From Clostridia bacterium (GTDB lineage Bacteria > Bacillota > Clostridia > Oscillospirales > Acutalibacteraceae): a stretch of 58,438 nucleotides of DNA. The notes under the pieces were generated by a model. It did not search any database, had not been told where the DNA came from, and worked only from the letters and a program-made list of their open reading frames with translations. Each line of letters starts with the position of its first letter. Position 1 is the first letter of the stretch. This document shows, piece after piece, positions 33,332 to 42,962 of the stretch. Where the stretch lies: the NCBI GenBank assembly GCA_017416765.1, contig JAFQBE010000001.1, positions 1 through 58,438 of the forward strand, given 5' to 3'. The position numbers and the translations under genes were made by a program.

Positions 33332-34245
33332 AAGCAGTTGTAACGGGTGCAAGCAGCATGATAGCATCTGCTTTGATTCGTAAGCTTGTAGCTGAAAAGC
33401 ATGAGGTTTATGCCCTTGTCAGACCCGGATCAAAAAAACTTGACAATATAATAAAAAGCAACAGCGTTCACATTGTTGAAGCTGATATTTCCGATATGCT
33501 GTCGGCGGCGGAAAAAATCGGCTGTGGTTGTGATGTGATGTTTCATTTTGCATGGGGCGGCACAAGCGGTGCAATGCGTAACAACTTTGAAATTCAGCAG
33601 AAAAATGTTGAATATACGCTTGATGCGGTAGAGCTTGCAAAAAGGCTCGGCTGCAAAACCTTTGTCGGTGCAGGCTCGCAGGCCGAATATGGCAGAGTAG
33701 AGGGTAAATTGTCACCCGATACACCCTGTACCCCCGAAAACGAGTACGGCAAAGCAAAGCTTAAAGCGGGCAATGAATCCCGCAAATTGGCTTTGAATTA
33801 TGATATAAAGCATATATGGATGCGTATATTAAGCGCTTACGGTATAGGGGATAACGATTTTACAATTACCGTTTCATCACTCAAAAAGCTGTTGAGCGGC
33901 AAAATTGCTGAATTTACACCTGCCGGACAGCTGTGGGATTTTATTTACTGCGATGATGCGGCAAATGCATTTTACCTTGCAGCGCAATACGGTAAAAACG
34001 GTGCTGTATATACCCTTGGCAGCGGTGAAGCAAAACCGCTGAAGGAGTATATCAAAATAATGGAAGAATTAAGCGGCGGCGAAGTAAAAACAGGTGCTTT
34101 GCCGTATAATGAAAACCAGGTAATGTACCTTTGTGCGGATATTTCAGAGCTTTCGGCTGATACGGGCTTTAAGCCGCAAATCAGCTATGAGGAAGGAATA
34201 AAGCGAACAATCAACTGGCTAAAGGAAGTAATGAATAATGGATAA
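33328..34245 (+). CDS. NAD-dependent epimerase/dehydratase-like sugar reductase
   Basis: 305 residues. The N-terminal VVTGASSMIASALI is an altered Rossmann motif: the third Gly of TGxxGxxG is Ala or Met. ENEYGKAKLKAG supplies Tyr-x3-Lys, and RILSAYGIGDNDFTI and DFIYCDDAANAF are typical of extended SDRs. Right after rfbH it is the natural candidate for the final 4-keto reductase of the CDP-3,6-dideoxyhexose (abequose or paratose synthase type), which is inference. It overlaps both neighbours (4 and 8 bases). Confidence 0.78.
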   Translation: MKAVVTGASSMIASALIRKLVAEKHEVYALVRPGSKKLDNIIKSNSVHIVEADISDMLSAAEKIGCGCDVMFHFAWGGTSGAMRNNFEIQQKNVEYTLDAVELAKRLGCKTFVGAGSQAEYGRVEGKLSPDTPCTPENEYGKAKLKAGNESRKLALNYDIKHIWMRILSAYGIGDNDFTITVSSLKKLLSGKIAEFTPAGQLWDFIYCDDAANAFYLAAQYGKNGAVYTLGSGEAKPLKEYIKIMEELSGGEVKTGALPYNENQVMYLCADISELSADTGFKPQISYEEGIKRTINWLKEVMNNG

Positions 34246-35194
34246 GAAAAAAATTTCCGTAATGATTCCCTGCTATAATGAGGAAGAAAATGCGCGTCCG
34301 ATTTATGAGGCAGTTAAAAACGAGCTTGTTACAAATTTACCGCAATATGATTATGAAATACTATTTATAGACAATAAATCAACCGATAATACGCGTTCGA
34401 TTATCCGTGAAATATGTAAAGAGGATAAAAATGTAAGGGCTATTTTCAACTGCCGTAATTTCGGTCAGTTCAACAGCCCCTATTACGGAATTATCAACAC
34501 AAGCGGTGATTGCTGTGTTACAATCTGCGCTGATTTTCAGGACCCAGTTGAGCTTATCCCGAAATTTGTTGCAGAATGGGAAAAGGGCTACAAGGTTGTA
34601 ATCGGCGTTAAAACGCAGTCGAAAGAAAGTAAAATAATGTACGCTCTGCGTTCGCTATACTATAAGGCAATAAAGAAAATGAGCAATGTTGAGCAGATTG
34701 AGCATTTCACAGGCTTCGGACTTTATGACAAAAGCTTTGTTAAAGTATTAAGCGAGCTTGATGATCCGCAGCCGTTTATCCGCGGCATTGTTGCCGAGCT
34801 TGGTCCGGAGCGCAAGGAAATTGAATATACTCAGCCGCAGCGCCGTGCAGGCAAAACCCACAATAATTTCTACAGCCTTTACGATGCGGCTATGCTTTCC
34901 TTCACATCCTATACAAAAATCGGTCTGCGTCTTGCAGTATTTGCAGGCGGTGTGTTCTCGTTAATCGGTTTTGTAATCGCTATGGTTTATCTTATACTTA
35001 AACTTATTCATTGGGATAATTTCCCTGCAGGCAATGCGCCCATTCTTATCGGCGTATTCCTTATGGGTTCAATTCAGCTGTTCTTTACGGGCTTACTCGG
35101 TGAATATATTATGAATATAAATAACCGCGTTATGAAGCGTCCGCTTGTTGTTGAAGAGGAAAGGCTGAATTTTGAAAGTGAGGAGAATGATTAA
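34238..35194 (+). CDS. GtrB-like undecaprenyl-phosphate glycosyltransferase (GT2)
   Basis: 318 residues. The GT2 domain starts ISVMIPCYNEEENARPIYEAV with FIDNKSTDNTRSIIR and CADFQDPVELIPKF (DxD-like metal site). Two C-terminal membrane helices (about 235-258 and 268-292) are the GtrB/ArnC layout. It loads a sugar from UDP onto undecaprenyl phosphate on the cytoplasmic side. It pairs logically with the GtrII-like transferase at 28040. No GtrA-type flippase is present. It overlaps the preceding gene by 8 bases. Confidence 0.85.
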   Translation: MDKKKISVMIPCYNEEENARPIYEAVKNELVTNLPQYDYEILFIDNKSTDNTRSIIREICKEDKNVRAIFNCRNFGQFNSPYYGIINTSGDCCVTICADFQDPVELIPKFVAEWEKGYKVVIGVKTQSKESKIMYALRSLYYKAIKKMSNVEQIEHFTGFGLYDKSFVKVLSELDDPQPFIRGIVAELGPERKEIEYTQPQRRAGKTHNNFYSLYDAAMLSFTSYTKIGLRLAVFAGGVFSLIGFVIAMVYLILKLIHWDNFPAGNAPILIGVFLMGSIQLFFTGLLGEYIMNINNRVMKRPLVVEEERLNFESEEND

Positions 35195-35739
35195 TGGATA
35201 CCCGCGAAGTAACCGTATTTAAAAATACAATATTCAGAGGAAAAATTATAAATCTGCGTGTTGATATAGCAGGTCTGCCAAACGGTAAAGAGGCTGTGCG
35301 TGAGGTTGTTGAACACAGCGGCGGTGTTACCGTTGCGGCACTTACTGACGATATGGAGCTGATTTTTGTAAGGCAGTTCCGCTACCCCTATATGGAAGAA
35401 GTGCTTGAGCTGCCCGCAGGCAAGCTTGAAAAAGGCGAAAATCCGCTTGAAGCCGGCAAACGCGAGCTGCGTGAAGAGGGCGGAGTAATCGCAGGGCAGT
35501 ATATCAATCTCGGCGAATTTTACCCCACACCAGGCTACACAAACGAAATTATTTACCTTTACGGTGCAAGGGATTTGGTAGAAGCCGAACAGGATCTGGA
35601 TGACGATGAGTTTTTGAATGTTGAGCGTATTCCGCTTTCAAAGGCCGTGGATATGGTACTCAATAACGAAATAAAGGACGGCAAAACCCAGGCAGCTGTA
35701 ATGAAACTTGCAATGCTTATAGAACGCAAGGCGAAATAA
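35194..35739 (+). CDS. Nudix hydrolase, ADP-ribose pyrophosphatase type
   Basis: 181 residues. The Nudix box is intact: GKLEKGENPLEAGKRELREE then GG and V (about residues 74-97), with the upstream ELPAG and downstream PTPGYTNEIIYLY typical of ADP-sugar pyrophosphatases. It hydrolyses ADP-ribose or related NDP-sugars to sugar phosphate and AMP. Its ATG shares a base with the GtrB-like stop (TAATG), so it is the last gene of the operon. Confidence 0.9.
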   Translation: MDTREVTVFKNTIFRGKIINLRVDIAGLPNGKEAVREVVEHSGGVTVAALTDDMELIFVRQFRYPYMEEVLELPAGKLEKGENPLEAGKRELREEGGVIAGQYINLGEFYPTPGYTNEIIYLYGARDLVEAEQDLDDDEFLNVERIPLSKAVDMVLNNEIKDGKTQAAVMKLAMLIERKAK

Positions 35740-35750
35740 TGAATAAAAAT

Positions 35751-35791
35751 AAAGGATAGCAACTGTGAAAAGCTGCTATCCTTTGCTTTTT
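35751..35791. terminator. Intrinsic terminator, bidirectional
   Basis: AAAGGATAGCA (35751-35761) pairs with TGCTATCCTTT (35774-35784), then GCTTTTTG. The same stem is used at 49651-49684. Confidence 0.88.
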
Positions 35792-35799
35792 GTTTTAAC

Positions 35800-35955
35800 T
35801 TATGCCTCGCTGAACATATCCTTGCCTACGCCGCAGAGGGGGCAGACAAAATCTTCCGGAAGGTCTTCGAACTTTGTACCGGGAGCAATACCGCCTTCGG
35901 GGTAGCCGACTGCTTCATCGTATTCCCAACCGCAAACGTCACATACATGTTTCAT
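35800..35955 (-). CDS. Rubredoxin
   Basis: 51 residues (short, easily missed). It begins [14 protein letters not shown], continues [19 protein letters not shown] and ends [15 protein letters not shown]. The two CxxC knuckles (Cys5/8 and 39/42) bind one iron. It carries electrons in the cytoplasm, classically to rubrerythrin or superoxide reductase. It is immediately downstream of rubrerythrin (26-base gap), so it is the probable redox partner in one operon. GGAGAG precedes ATG 35955. Confidence 0.97.
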   Translation of the reverse strand: MKHVCDVCGWEYDEAVGYPEGGIAPGTKFEDLPEDFVCPLCGVGKDMFSEA

Positions 35956-35981
35956 TATTAAACTCTCCTTTTATATATTTA

Positions 35982-36518
35982 TTAATAGTTTATAACTCTC
36001 AGCTCAAAATATGCCTGCGGGTGTGCGCAAACGGGGCACATTTCGGGGGCTGATTCGCTGTCTACAATATGACCGCAGTTGCGGCAGACCCATACTGTCT
36101 TTGTGTTCTTCTTGAAAACTTCATCATTTTCAATGTTTGCAAGGAGCTTGAGGTATCTTTCCTCATGCTCTTTTTCAATTGCGGCTACTCCCTTGAAAAG
36201 CTTTGCGATATCGTCAAAGCCTTCTTCTTCGGCTTCCTTTGCCATGCGGGCATACATCTCTGTCCATTCTTCATTTTCGCCTGCAGCAGCTGCTTTAAGG
36301 TTTTCCTCTGTTGAGTTGATGCCGCCAAGAAGCTTGAACCAGATTTTTGCGTGTTCCTTTTCGTTGTTAGCTGTTTCTTCAAAGAATGCAGCTATCTGCT
36401 GATAGCCGTCCTTTTTTGCTTTAGATGCAAAGTAACTGTATTTGTTGCGCGCCATGCTTTCGCCTGCAAACGCTTCCATAAGATTCTTTTCGGTTTTTGT
36501 GCCTTTTAAGTTTGCCAT
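35982..36518 (-). CDS. rbr: Rubrerythrin
   Basis: 178 residues. The ferritin-like domain has the two Glu-rich helices ([38 protein letters not shown]) that hold a di-iron site, and the C-terminal rubredoxin-like domain has CRNCG and CPVCAH. It reduces hydrogen peroxide in anaerobes. Cotranscribed with rubredoxin. AGGAGG precedes ATG 36518; the AT-rich region 36519-36692 holds its promoter but I cannot fix a PerR box. Confidence 0.95.
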   Translation of the reverse strand: MANLKGTKTEKNLMEAFAGESMARNKYSYFASKAKKDGYQQIAAFFEETANNEKEHAKIWFKLLGGINSTEENLKAAAAGENEEWTEMYARMAKEAEEEGFDDIAKLFKGVAAIEKEHEERYLKLLANIENDEVFKKNTKTVWVCRNCGHIVDSESAPEMCPVCAHPQAYFELRVINY

Positions 36519-36692
36519 TTTTGTTTCCTCCTGTCATTTTTGTGCAGATTGTTAAATATGTATCAAATAAACAAACTGCTCTATATATAAAAATATAGCA
36601 TAATTTTAAAAAAATGTAAATACGGATAAAATATATTTTTGCTTATCAAATAAGTTAGCATCAGACTTTGCTGGGAGTACATAGATTGATTT

Positions 36693-38327
36693 TTAATAAT
36701 CCTTCAGCCCGTCTTTTTCGCGAACAAGTCTGGTAATTAAGTTTTTGACAAGTCTTATAATTTTTTCAACAAAATTTTCACCGTCATATTCGGTATCTTC
36801 GCCGTCTGCACCGTAGCAGCCTATGTTATTACCCGTTATCTCATTGCCGAAAATGTCAGTTGTCAGGTCATTGCCTTCAACTTCAACACCTGCACCGATA
36901 AGCGGCGAATCCGCCGAAAGCATAAAGCTTTCAAAGGATGATAAATCGTCGCTGACGAAGCCCGGGACGGTGTTTTTTGAAAACAGGTCACAAAACGGGT
37001 TTACGGTGTTATAGTAGCAGTTGGCTGCAAAAACATTGCCGTCGCGGAAATAATCTGCCGCATCGCAAACTACCACATGACCTTCAGCGGGAACAATTAT
37101 GTTATTTGCAATTACCGAATCGTACATGTCTATCATGTAAAAATCGGCGCAGTTGATTATTGTATTGTTGTAGAATTTCAGCCCGTGTTCGCCGGGATTG
37201 GCGGAAATTCTGCTTCTTCCGCCGTTATCGTTGACTGAAAGACAGTAACGCACTGTATTGTTTTTATGTCCGCTGTGGAAGGGACAGTTGCAGATAAAGC
37301 GCATATTGTCATGGGAATAAATATACTGATATGTACAGTTGTGTGAATAGGAATCGAAATCAACTGCCATGCCGTCACCGACATTTTTCTGCCCCGTAAT
37401 TTCGCAGTATTGAATGGTGCTGTTCACACTTCCCCAGAACCACATTGCGGCGGTGTAATAAAGAATTTCACCGTTTTCGTCAGTACCCGGACCCTGGCAG
37501 CAGTTGATTGCACGGCAATTTGTAACAAGTGCACCATCGCACATACCGACAAGTACTGCTTCGGCATCCATTTCGTGTAAATAACAATCCTCGATGAGCA
37601 GCCCTTTGTTGAAAACCGGGTCAATATCTTCTTCGTTTTCGCACCACCACTCCTGCTTGTCGTTCCATGAGCCCCATATTATGAAACCGTTGCCGCAGTT
37701 ATAAACCTCACAATTTTTTATTGTAAGGTCATTGACTGCGTATCTTGATTTGGCAGGCAGACCTTTAACCATAACAGCAGCCCGTGCACCTGCGGCACCG
37801 TTTGAAAAATCGTCGCGGCTGGTTACTCTGTAATTCTGCATATCGGTAAAATAAACATTGTCAATTACAATGCCTTCGCTCGTCTGATTATATGTATCAA
37901 TCCATATTCCGCCGCCGTTGGGTGCTATGATGTGCAGGTTTGACACGGTAATATAAGAACAGTCAAAAAGGCGGAAAACTTCTGTTTTTTCGTTGGTGTA
38001 CAGTATTGCCTTTTCGCCCTCACCGTAGGATGAAATAACTATAGGGTTATCCTTTGTGCCGTTGCAGGTAAGTGTGACGGCACATTCATATTCACCGCCG
38101 TTTTTGAAAAGGAAATGTGTTCCGGCTTTAATATCAATGTTTTTAAGTCCCAACAAAGATTTTACCGGACTGTTTATATCGGTGCCGCTGTTTGAATCGT
38201 CACCGTTGACGGAATCGAGATAGTAATAGTTTTTTTCGCTTTCTGCCGCAAAACTATAAAAGCCTGCACATGAAAAAACAAGCGAAAACACAACCATTAA
38301 ACATAAAACCTTGTTTGCTGTTTTCAT
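36693..38327 (-). CDS. Secreted right-handed beta-helix protein
   Basis: 544 residues. The signal peptide is VLCLMVVFSLVFSCAGFY. YYLDSVNGDDSNSGTDINSP (about 35-54) is the usual start of PL9/DUF1565-type beta-helices, followed by many coils of CEVYNCGNGFIIW or NNTIINCADFYMI type. It is likely a polysaccharide lyase or epimerase-like protein on plant glycans. The C-terminal tail NFVEKIIRLVKNLITRLV is a hydrophobic amphipathic helix, a feature shared with other secreted proteins in this window. GGAG precedes ATG 38327. Confidence 0.78.
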   Translation of the reverse strand: MKTANKVLCLMVVFSLVFSCAGFYSFAAESEKNYYYLDSVNGDDSNSGTDINSPVKSLLGLKNIDIKAGTHFLFKNGGEYECAVTLTCNGTKDNPIVISSYGEGEKAILYTNEKTEVFRLFDCSYITVSNLHIIAPNGGGIWIDTYNQTSEGIVIDNVYFTDMQNYRVTSRDDFSNGAAGARAAVMVKGLPAKSRYAVNDLTIKNCEVYNCGNGFIIWGSWNDKQEWWCENEEDIDPVFNKGLLIEDCYLHEMDAEAVLVGMCDGALVTNCRAINCCQGPGTDENGEILYYTAAMWFWGSVNSTIQYCEITGQKNVGDGMAVDFDSYSHNCTYQYIYSHDNMRFICNCPFHSGHKNNTVRYCLSVNDNGGRSRISANPGEHGLKFYNNTIINCADFYMIDMYDSVIANNIIVPAEGHVVVCDAADYFRDGNVFAANCYYNTVNPFCDLFSKNTVPGFVSDDLSSFESFMLSADSPLIGAGVEVEGNDLTTDIFGNEITGNNIGCYGADGEDTEYDGENFVEKIIRLVKNLITRLVREKDGLKDY

Positions 38328-38404
38328 AGACTATCGCTCCTTGATTTACTGGTATATCTGAATTATATAGGAATTTTCTGCGTCAATCAATAGTTTTTAT
38401 TATC

Positions 38405-38437
38405 AAAAAATCCTGCCCGAAAAATGAGCAGGATTTT
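38405..38437 (-). terminator. Intrinsic terminator of lysS
   Basis: AATCCTGC (38409-38416) pairs with GCAGGATT (38428-38435); the A-run 38405-38410 reads as a T-run in complement. Confidence 0.85.
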
Positions 38438-38453
38438 ATCTTTATTAATTGTT

Positions 38454-39968
38454 TTATTTGTCAAGTGACTTCATAGTGGGGAACAGCAATACATCGCGGA
38501 TTGCAGAAGAATCGGTAAGGAGCATGCACATTCTGTCAATACCGAAGCCGATACCGCCTGTGGGGGGCATACCGTATTCAAGGGCTGTGAGGAAGTCTTC
38601 ATCGGTTGTGTTGGCTTCTTCGTCGCCCTGTGCAAGGAGAGCTTCCTGAGCCTTGAAGCGTTCGCGCTGGTCAATGGGGTCGTTAAGCTCGGAGTAAGCA
38701 TTTGCCATTTCCCAACCGTTCATGAAAAACTCAAAACGCTCAACATAGTCCGGGTTGCCGGGCTTTTTCTTTGTAAGCGGAGAAATTTCAATCGGGTGGT
38801 CGATAACGAATGTGGGCTGAATAAGGTGATGTTCTGCAAATTCTTCAAAGAAGAGTGCGAGGATATCGCCCTTCTTGTGGTGCTTTTCGTATTCAACATG
38901 GTGCTTGTCTGCAAGTGCACGAGCTTCCTCAAGGGTATTGACCTCGTTCCAGTCGACACCGGAATACTTTTTGACAGCGTCAATCATGCTGATGCGTTCA
39001 AAGGGCTTACCGAGGTCCATTTCAACACCGTTGTAGGTGATTGTGGTTGTGCCGAGAACTTCCTTGGCAACATAGCGGTAGAGGTTTTCGGTAAGGTCCA
39101 TCATGCCGTTGTAGTCGGTGTATGCCTGGTAAAGCTCCATGAGGGTGAATTCGGGGTTGTGACGCGTGTCACAGCCTTCGTTACGGAAAACTCTGCCGAT
39201 TTCGTAAACTCTTTCCATGCCGCCTACAATAAGACGCTTGAGATAAAGCTCAAGTGAAATACGCAGCTTGAAATCCTCATCAAGTGCGTTGTGGTGAGTC
39301 ATGAACGGTCTTGCTGCTGCGCCGCCTGCGTTGCTTACAAGAATCGGAGTTTCAACCTCAATGAAGTTTTCACCGTCGAGGTATTTGCGGATTGCGCGCA
39401 GTATAGCGGAGCGCTTGAAGAATGTGTCCTTAACCTCGGGGTTCATGATAAGGTCAAGGTAGCGCTGACGGTAGCGTGTATCTGTATCGGTTAAGCCGTG
39501 ATACTTTTCTGCAAGGGGAAGAAGTGACTTTGAAAGCAGTCTGATTTCCTTTGCATGAACAGAGATTTCACCTCTGCGTGTGCGGAAAACAAAGCCCTTA
39601 ACCTCGACAATATCGCCGATATCCCATTTTTTGAATTCGGCAAAGGTTTCTTCGCCGATATCGTTTATGCGGACATAAACCTGCATTCTGCCGGAACGGT
39701 CGCGGATATCAATAAAGTTTGCCTTGCCCATATCGCGCCATGTCATGATACGGCCGCAGATTGAAACATCGGAATTTTCGAGTTCTTCAAATCTTTCGTT
39801 GATTTCTGCTGCGGTTATTGTCTGCTCGGCAAGTGTGATTTCAAACGGGTCGTTGCCCGCTGCCTGAAGTGCTTCGAGCTTTTCAAGGCGGATTGCACGC
39901 TGTTCGTTGGTGCTTATTACTTCTTCAACTTCCTGTTCGGGAGTTACATTGATGTTTCCTTCTGCCAT
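38454..39968 (-). CDS. lysS: Lysyl-tRNA synthetase, class II
   Basis: 504 residues, full length. The OB-fold domain includes SVICGRIMTWRDMGKANF, and the class II motifs are YRQRYLDLI (motif 1 region), VFRNEGCDTRHNPEFTLMELY (motif 2) and GIGFGIDRMCMLL (motif 3). It charges tRNA-Lys. It lies 22 bases downstream of greA and is co-transcribed with it, a common Firmicutes order. Confidence 0.97.
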   Translation of the reverse strand: MAEGNINVTPEQEVEEVISTNEQRAIRLEKLEALQAAGNDPFEITLAEQTITAAEINERFEELENSDVSICGRIMTWRDMGKANFIDIRDRSGRMQVYVRINDIGEETFAEFKKWDIGDIVEVKGFVFRTRRGEISVHAKEIRLLSKSLLPLAEKYHGLTDTDTRYRQRYLDLIMNPEVKDTFFKRSAILRAIRKYLDGENFIEVETPILVSNAGGAAARPFMTHHNALDEDFKLRISLELYLKRLIVGGMERVYEIGRVFRNEGCDTRHNPEFTLMELYQAYTDYNGMMDLTENLYRYVAKEVLGTTTITYNGVEMDLGKPFERISMIDAVKKYSGVDWNEVNTLEEARALADKHHVEYEKHHKKGDILALFFEEFAEHHLIQPTFVIDHPIEISPLTKKKPGNPDYVERFEFFMNGWEMANAYSELNDPIDQRERFKAQEALLAQGDEEANTTDEDFLTALEYGMPPTGGIGFGIDRMCMLLTDSSAIRDVLLFPTMKSLDK

Positions 39969-39990
39969 TTTTTAGGTCCTCCCGTAAAGG

Positions 39991-40452
39991 TTATTTAATG
40001 ATTTTAGCAATTTTGTAGTTGATCTGACCGCCCGGTGCGTCAACAGTAACTGTTTCGCCTGCGGTTTTGCCCATGATAGCCTTGCCTGCGGGAGATTCAG
40101 CGGAGATGTAGTTTTCGTCGCTGCTGGATTCGTTTTCGCCAAGGATAACGTAATCGTCTTCTTCGCCATCATCAAGGTCAACAAGTGTAATAACAGAACC
40201 GACGTGTACAACACCTGCCTGGCTTGCGCTGATGATGATAGCATCCTTGAGGATGCCCTCAAGCTCGCTGATTCTTGCCTCAAGACGGCCCTGGTCGTTC
40301 ATAGCCTCGTCATATTCTGCGTTTTCAGAAAGGTCGCCGTGTGAGCGAGCCTCCTTAATATTTTCGGCAGCTTCCTTTCTGCCTACGGTTTTAAGGTGTT
40401 CAAGCTCCTGGGCGAGCTTGTCATAGCCTTCTCTGGTGAGTTCCTGTGCCAT
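39991..40452 (-). CDS. greA: Transcription elongation factor GreA
   Basis: 153 residues, with the coiled-coil hairpin (ELTREGYDKLAQELEHLK; ENIKEARSHGDLSENAEYDEA) carrying the conserved acidic tip, and the FKBP-like C-terminal domain (SPAGKAIMGKTAGETV). It stimulates RNA cleavage in stalled RNA polymerase. Promoter distal to lysS. Confidence 0.97.
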   Translation of the reverse strand: MAQELTREGYDKLAQELEHLKTVGRKEAAENIKEARSHGDLSENAEYDEAMNDQGRLEARISELEGILKDAIIISASQAGVVHVGSVITLVDLDDGEEDDYVILGENESSSDENYISAESPAGKAIMGKTAGETVTVDAPGGQINYKIAKIIK

Positions 40453-40569
40453 TTATTGTTCATCCTTTCGCTTGTTTTATTATTTTATTACACAATCAAA
40501 GTATATTATATGCTAAATACTTACCAATGTCAAGAAAAACAAAGGTAAAATACATACAATAAACAATCA

Positions 40570-40598
40570 CGGAGTTACCCGTTTTAGGGGCAACTCCG
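40570..40598. terminator. Hairpin, probable terminator
   Basis: CGGAGTT (40570-40576) pairs with AACTCCG (40592-40598) with extra CCC/GGG pairing inside; no long T-run, so strength is uncertain. Confidence 0.55.
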
Positions 40599-40606
40599 CA
40601 GACCTT

Positions 40607-41335
40607 TTATTTCCCGAAATTGTTTATGTAGTCTTTATATGCTTCGTTTTCCATCGCACATCCGGTGTTTACTTTATCCTCAAACACCAATATGCTTTCT
40701 TCTCCGAAATACGAATCGAGAAAAGCTTCCAGCTCCTCGCTCGCAACATCAATACCGTTTATATTAATTTCAAGGTCAGCCTTATCCATTGCCCAACCTT
40801 CGTTTGTATAAGCCATATAAACCTGTTGAACTTTTCCATTTTCAACACGGTATACCCGATAGGTACCGACACCCTGCCCCATATAGCCGCCGCAGATAAT
40901 TCCCTGCCGCTCAATGTACCTTGCCATACCGGTTGAACCTGTTTTACAAAGCCGGGTCACTATATTGTTTTCAAAAGTAAATATTTCTACAGAGCAAGCG
41001 TGGGAGCTTCCTTCGGAAATAAAAAGCTCCGGCACATCGTTATCGTCAACGTATCCGAGGAATACTCTTTCTTCGTTGAATTGGCTGTATTCACCGCTAT
41101 ATCCGCTCAAGAAATCTATGTATGCCTCTCGCCAGCCTTCAGCGTTTTCGGCTTCAAGCCTTTCAATTTCTTCGTTGATTTTCTTTTCAATCTCTGTTTT
41201 GTATGTAGTGCCGATGGTCAAAGATTGATCTGCGTCATTTTTCTCAAAGTCGCCTTTTAAGAACGCACACAGCAGACCGACGGATAAAAGAACTACAATA
41301 ACAGTAAATAAAGCTTTTACATTCAACTTTTTCAT
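40607..41335 (-). CDS. Membrane-anchored extracellular protein of unknown function
   Basis: 242 residues. Residues 5-27 form one membrane helix (VKALFTVIVVLLSVGLLCAF) with no lipobox. An acidic helical linker (EIEKKINEEIERLEAENAE) leads to a beta-rich extracellular domain with FLGYVDDNDVPELFISEG and a motif GYMGQGVGTYRVYRVENGKV. Its resemblance is to small secreted proteins of gut Clostridia; family unknown. AAAGGAT precedes ATG 41335. It follows the GPH transporter gene by 31 bases and may be co-transcribed. Confidence 0.7.
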   Translation of the reverse strand: MKKLNVKALFTVIVVLLSVGLLCAFLKGDFEKNDADQSLTIGTTYKTEIEKKINEEIERLEAENAEGWREAYIDFLSGYSGEYSQFNEERVFLGYVDDNDVPELFISEGSSHACSVEIFTFENNIVTRLCKTGSTGMARYIERQGIICGGYMGQGVGTYRVYRVENGKVQQVYMAYTNEGWAMDKADLEININGIDVASEELEAFLDSYFGEESILVFEDKVNTGCAMENEAYKDYINNFGK

Positions 41336-41366
41336 AGCTTATCCTTTAAAATGTCATCTAATTGAC

Positions 41367-42962
41367 TTAATCTGTTTTCTTCTCCTGAATATAGTCAGCG
41401 TTAATCTGTGCACGGGCTATATTCTGAACCTCTTCGCTTGTTTTGGCGTTAGTAACGGCATTCTGCGTAGCCTCACGCCTTGCAAACAGCTCACGGTACA
41501 TACGGTCGCGCTTTTCGCCGTTGAGGTCGTGGAAGAATTTAGGGATAACACCCAATGCGCCTGTGATAACCGGTATGCCCGTACCCATAGCGAAAATCCA
41601 CCACTTTGTGGAGTCCGCCTGAGTGCCTATCGTAAGACCCTGAACATAACCGATACGCTTCATAATAAAGTTCTGAATTGAGCCCATAACTATGCCCTGG
41701 AGCTTTGTGACAAGTCCTCTTGCAACACCTGTCATAGCCTCGGCACGGTAGCCATTTTTCCATTCGCAGTAATCCATCGCCTCGTTGAGAATTTCCTGCG
41801 GAATAACATGTCTGAGGCCGTAGACGCACATTTCAAAAACCTCTTCAACTGCCATAACAGGAAGCATAACCCACTTGTTTTTATACAAGCCGTTCTTCAT
41901 ACCGCCAATTGAGCCGATTGCAAAAACAGCAAGCCAGCAGGTATCTGTCCAGAGATCCTCAAGAATCCATATAGTCTTTGTGGCAAACTTTTTGCGCAGC
42001 GGAGCTATAAAAGCATAGCTTATTGAAGAAACCGGGGAAGCGGGAATACCGACAATAGTCTGATAGGTTGCAGAGCCGAGAACGTCGATATAGTAGTTTG
42101 TTCTGCTCTTGCCGACTGCAAAGCCCGCAAGGAACTCGGAAAGAGTATAAAGCAGAATCGGACGGTTATTGATAATCGCCTTAAGGCCTTGGATAATGCT
42201 CGGCTTTTCTATACTCTGGAGCACACGCTCCTTGGTAACGCAGATGAAATAGAACGACATAATACAGCTTATAATCGCCGTACCTATGCCGAAGGTCATA
42301 AAGAGCTTGGTTCTGTCCCACGAAACAATGTTGTTGTTTACAAGGTCAAGCAGAACGCCGAAGGTAAGCTCCGGCAGCTTTTCGCCAACAAAGCCCGAAA
42401 GAAGATTTGCCATTGTTATAAGCCCCGTTCTTTCAAGAGGGTTGGGCGTTATGGTTGCCATAAAGCCTGTGTTAGCAACGGCTGTAAAGGTGCCTGCCGT
42501 TTCACAGATAACGCTGAAAACGGCGTAAAAAACGAGCTTTGGCAAATATGTTCCTGCAGTTCCCGCAAAGAGCATCGGCATAAACCAATACCAAAGGCCG
42601 AGAATTGCAAGCGGAATTTTACCCAGAAGAATGTACGGCTTGAACTTACCCCAACGGGTGCGGGTACGGTCAACAATAACGCCGATAAAGGTATCGTTTA
42701 TCGTATCCCACAGGCCGGAAAACAAGCCGAAAACCGCAAGGAAATCGAAATCGAGATTGACTATATCGTAAATAAATCTGTCGTTGTATTTGCTGATGTT
42801 GAAGCTTGCCGAAGCATCATTGAGCAGGTAGCCCACCTTTTCACGCGTGCCGACAAACCTGCGGTTGACGAGAAGAGGATTTTTCACACCCTGCTCGTAA
42901 TCCAGATATATACCCGTCTGCTCCTGTTCTGCTGCCGTACTTGTTTTGTTTCTTTCAGACAT
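41367..42962 (-). CDS. GPH-family sugar:cation symporter (MFS)
   Basis: 531 residues with about 12 membrane helices. DTINDTFIGVIVDRTRTRWG then KFKPYILLG is the GPH (melibiose-carrier) signature between helices 2 and 3. The family imports glycosides such as melibiose, xylosides or arabino-oligosaccharides with Na+ or H+. The neighbouring GH43/GH51 enzymes suggest arabinose-containing oligosaccharides, by inference. The start is ATG 42962, 7 bases after GGAGG; the longer frame upstream has no initiation signal. Confidence 0.85.
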   Translation of the reverse strand: MSERNKTSTAAEQEQTGIYLDYEQGVKNPLLVNRRFVGTREKVGYLLNDASASFNISKYNDRFIYDIVNLDFDFLAVFGLFSGLWDTINDTFIGVIVDRTRTRWGKFKPYILLGKIPLAILGLWYWFMPMLFAGTAGTYLPKLVFYAVFSVICETAGTFTAVANTGFMATITPNPLERTGLITMANLLSGFVGEKLPELTFGVLLDLVNNNIVSWDRTKLFMTFGIGTAIISCIMSFYFICVTKERVLQSIEKPSIIQGLKAIINNRPILLYTLSEFLAGFAVGKSRTNYYIDVLGSATYQTIVGIPASPVSSISYAFIAPLRKKFATKTIWILEDLWTDTCWLAVFAIGSIGGMKNGLYKNKWVMLPVMAVEEVFEMCVYGLRHVIPQEILNEAMDYCEWKNGYRAEAMTGVARGLVTKLQGIVMGSIQNFIMKRIGYVQGLTIGTQADSTKWWIFAMGTGIPVITGALGVIPKFFHDLNGEKRDRMYRELFARREATQNAVTNAKTSEEVQNIARAQINADYIQEKKTD

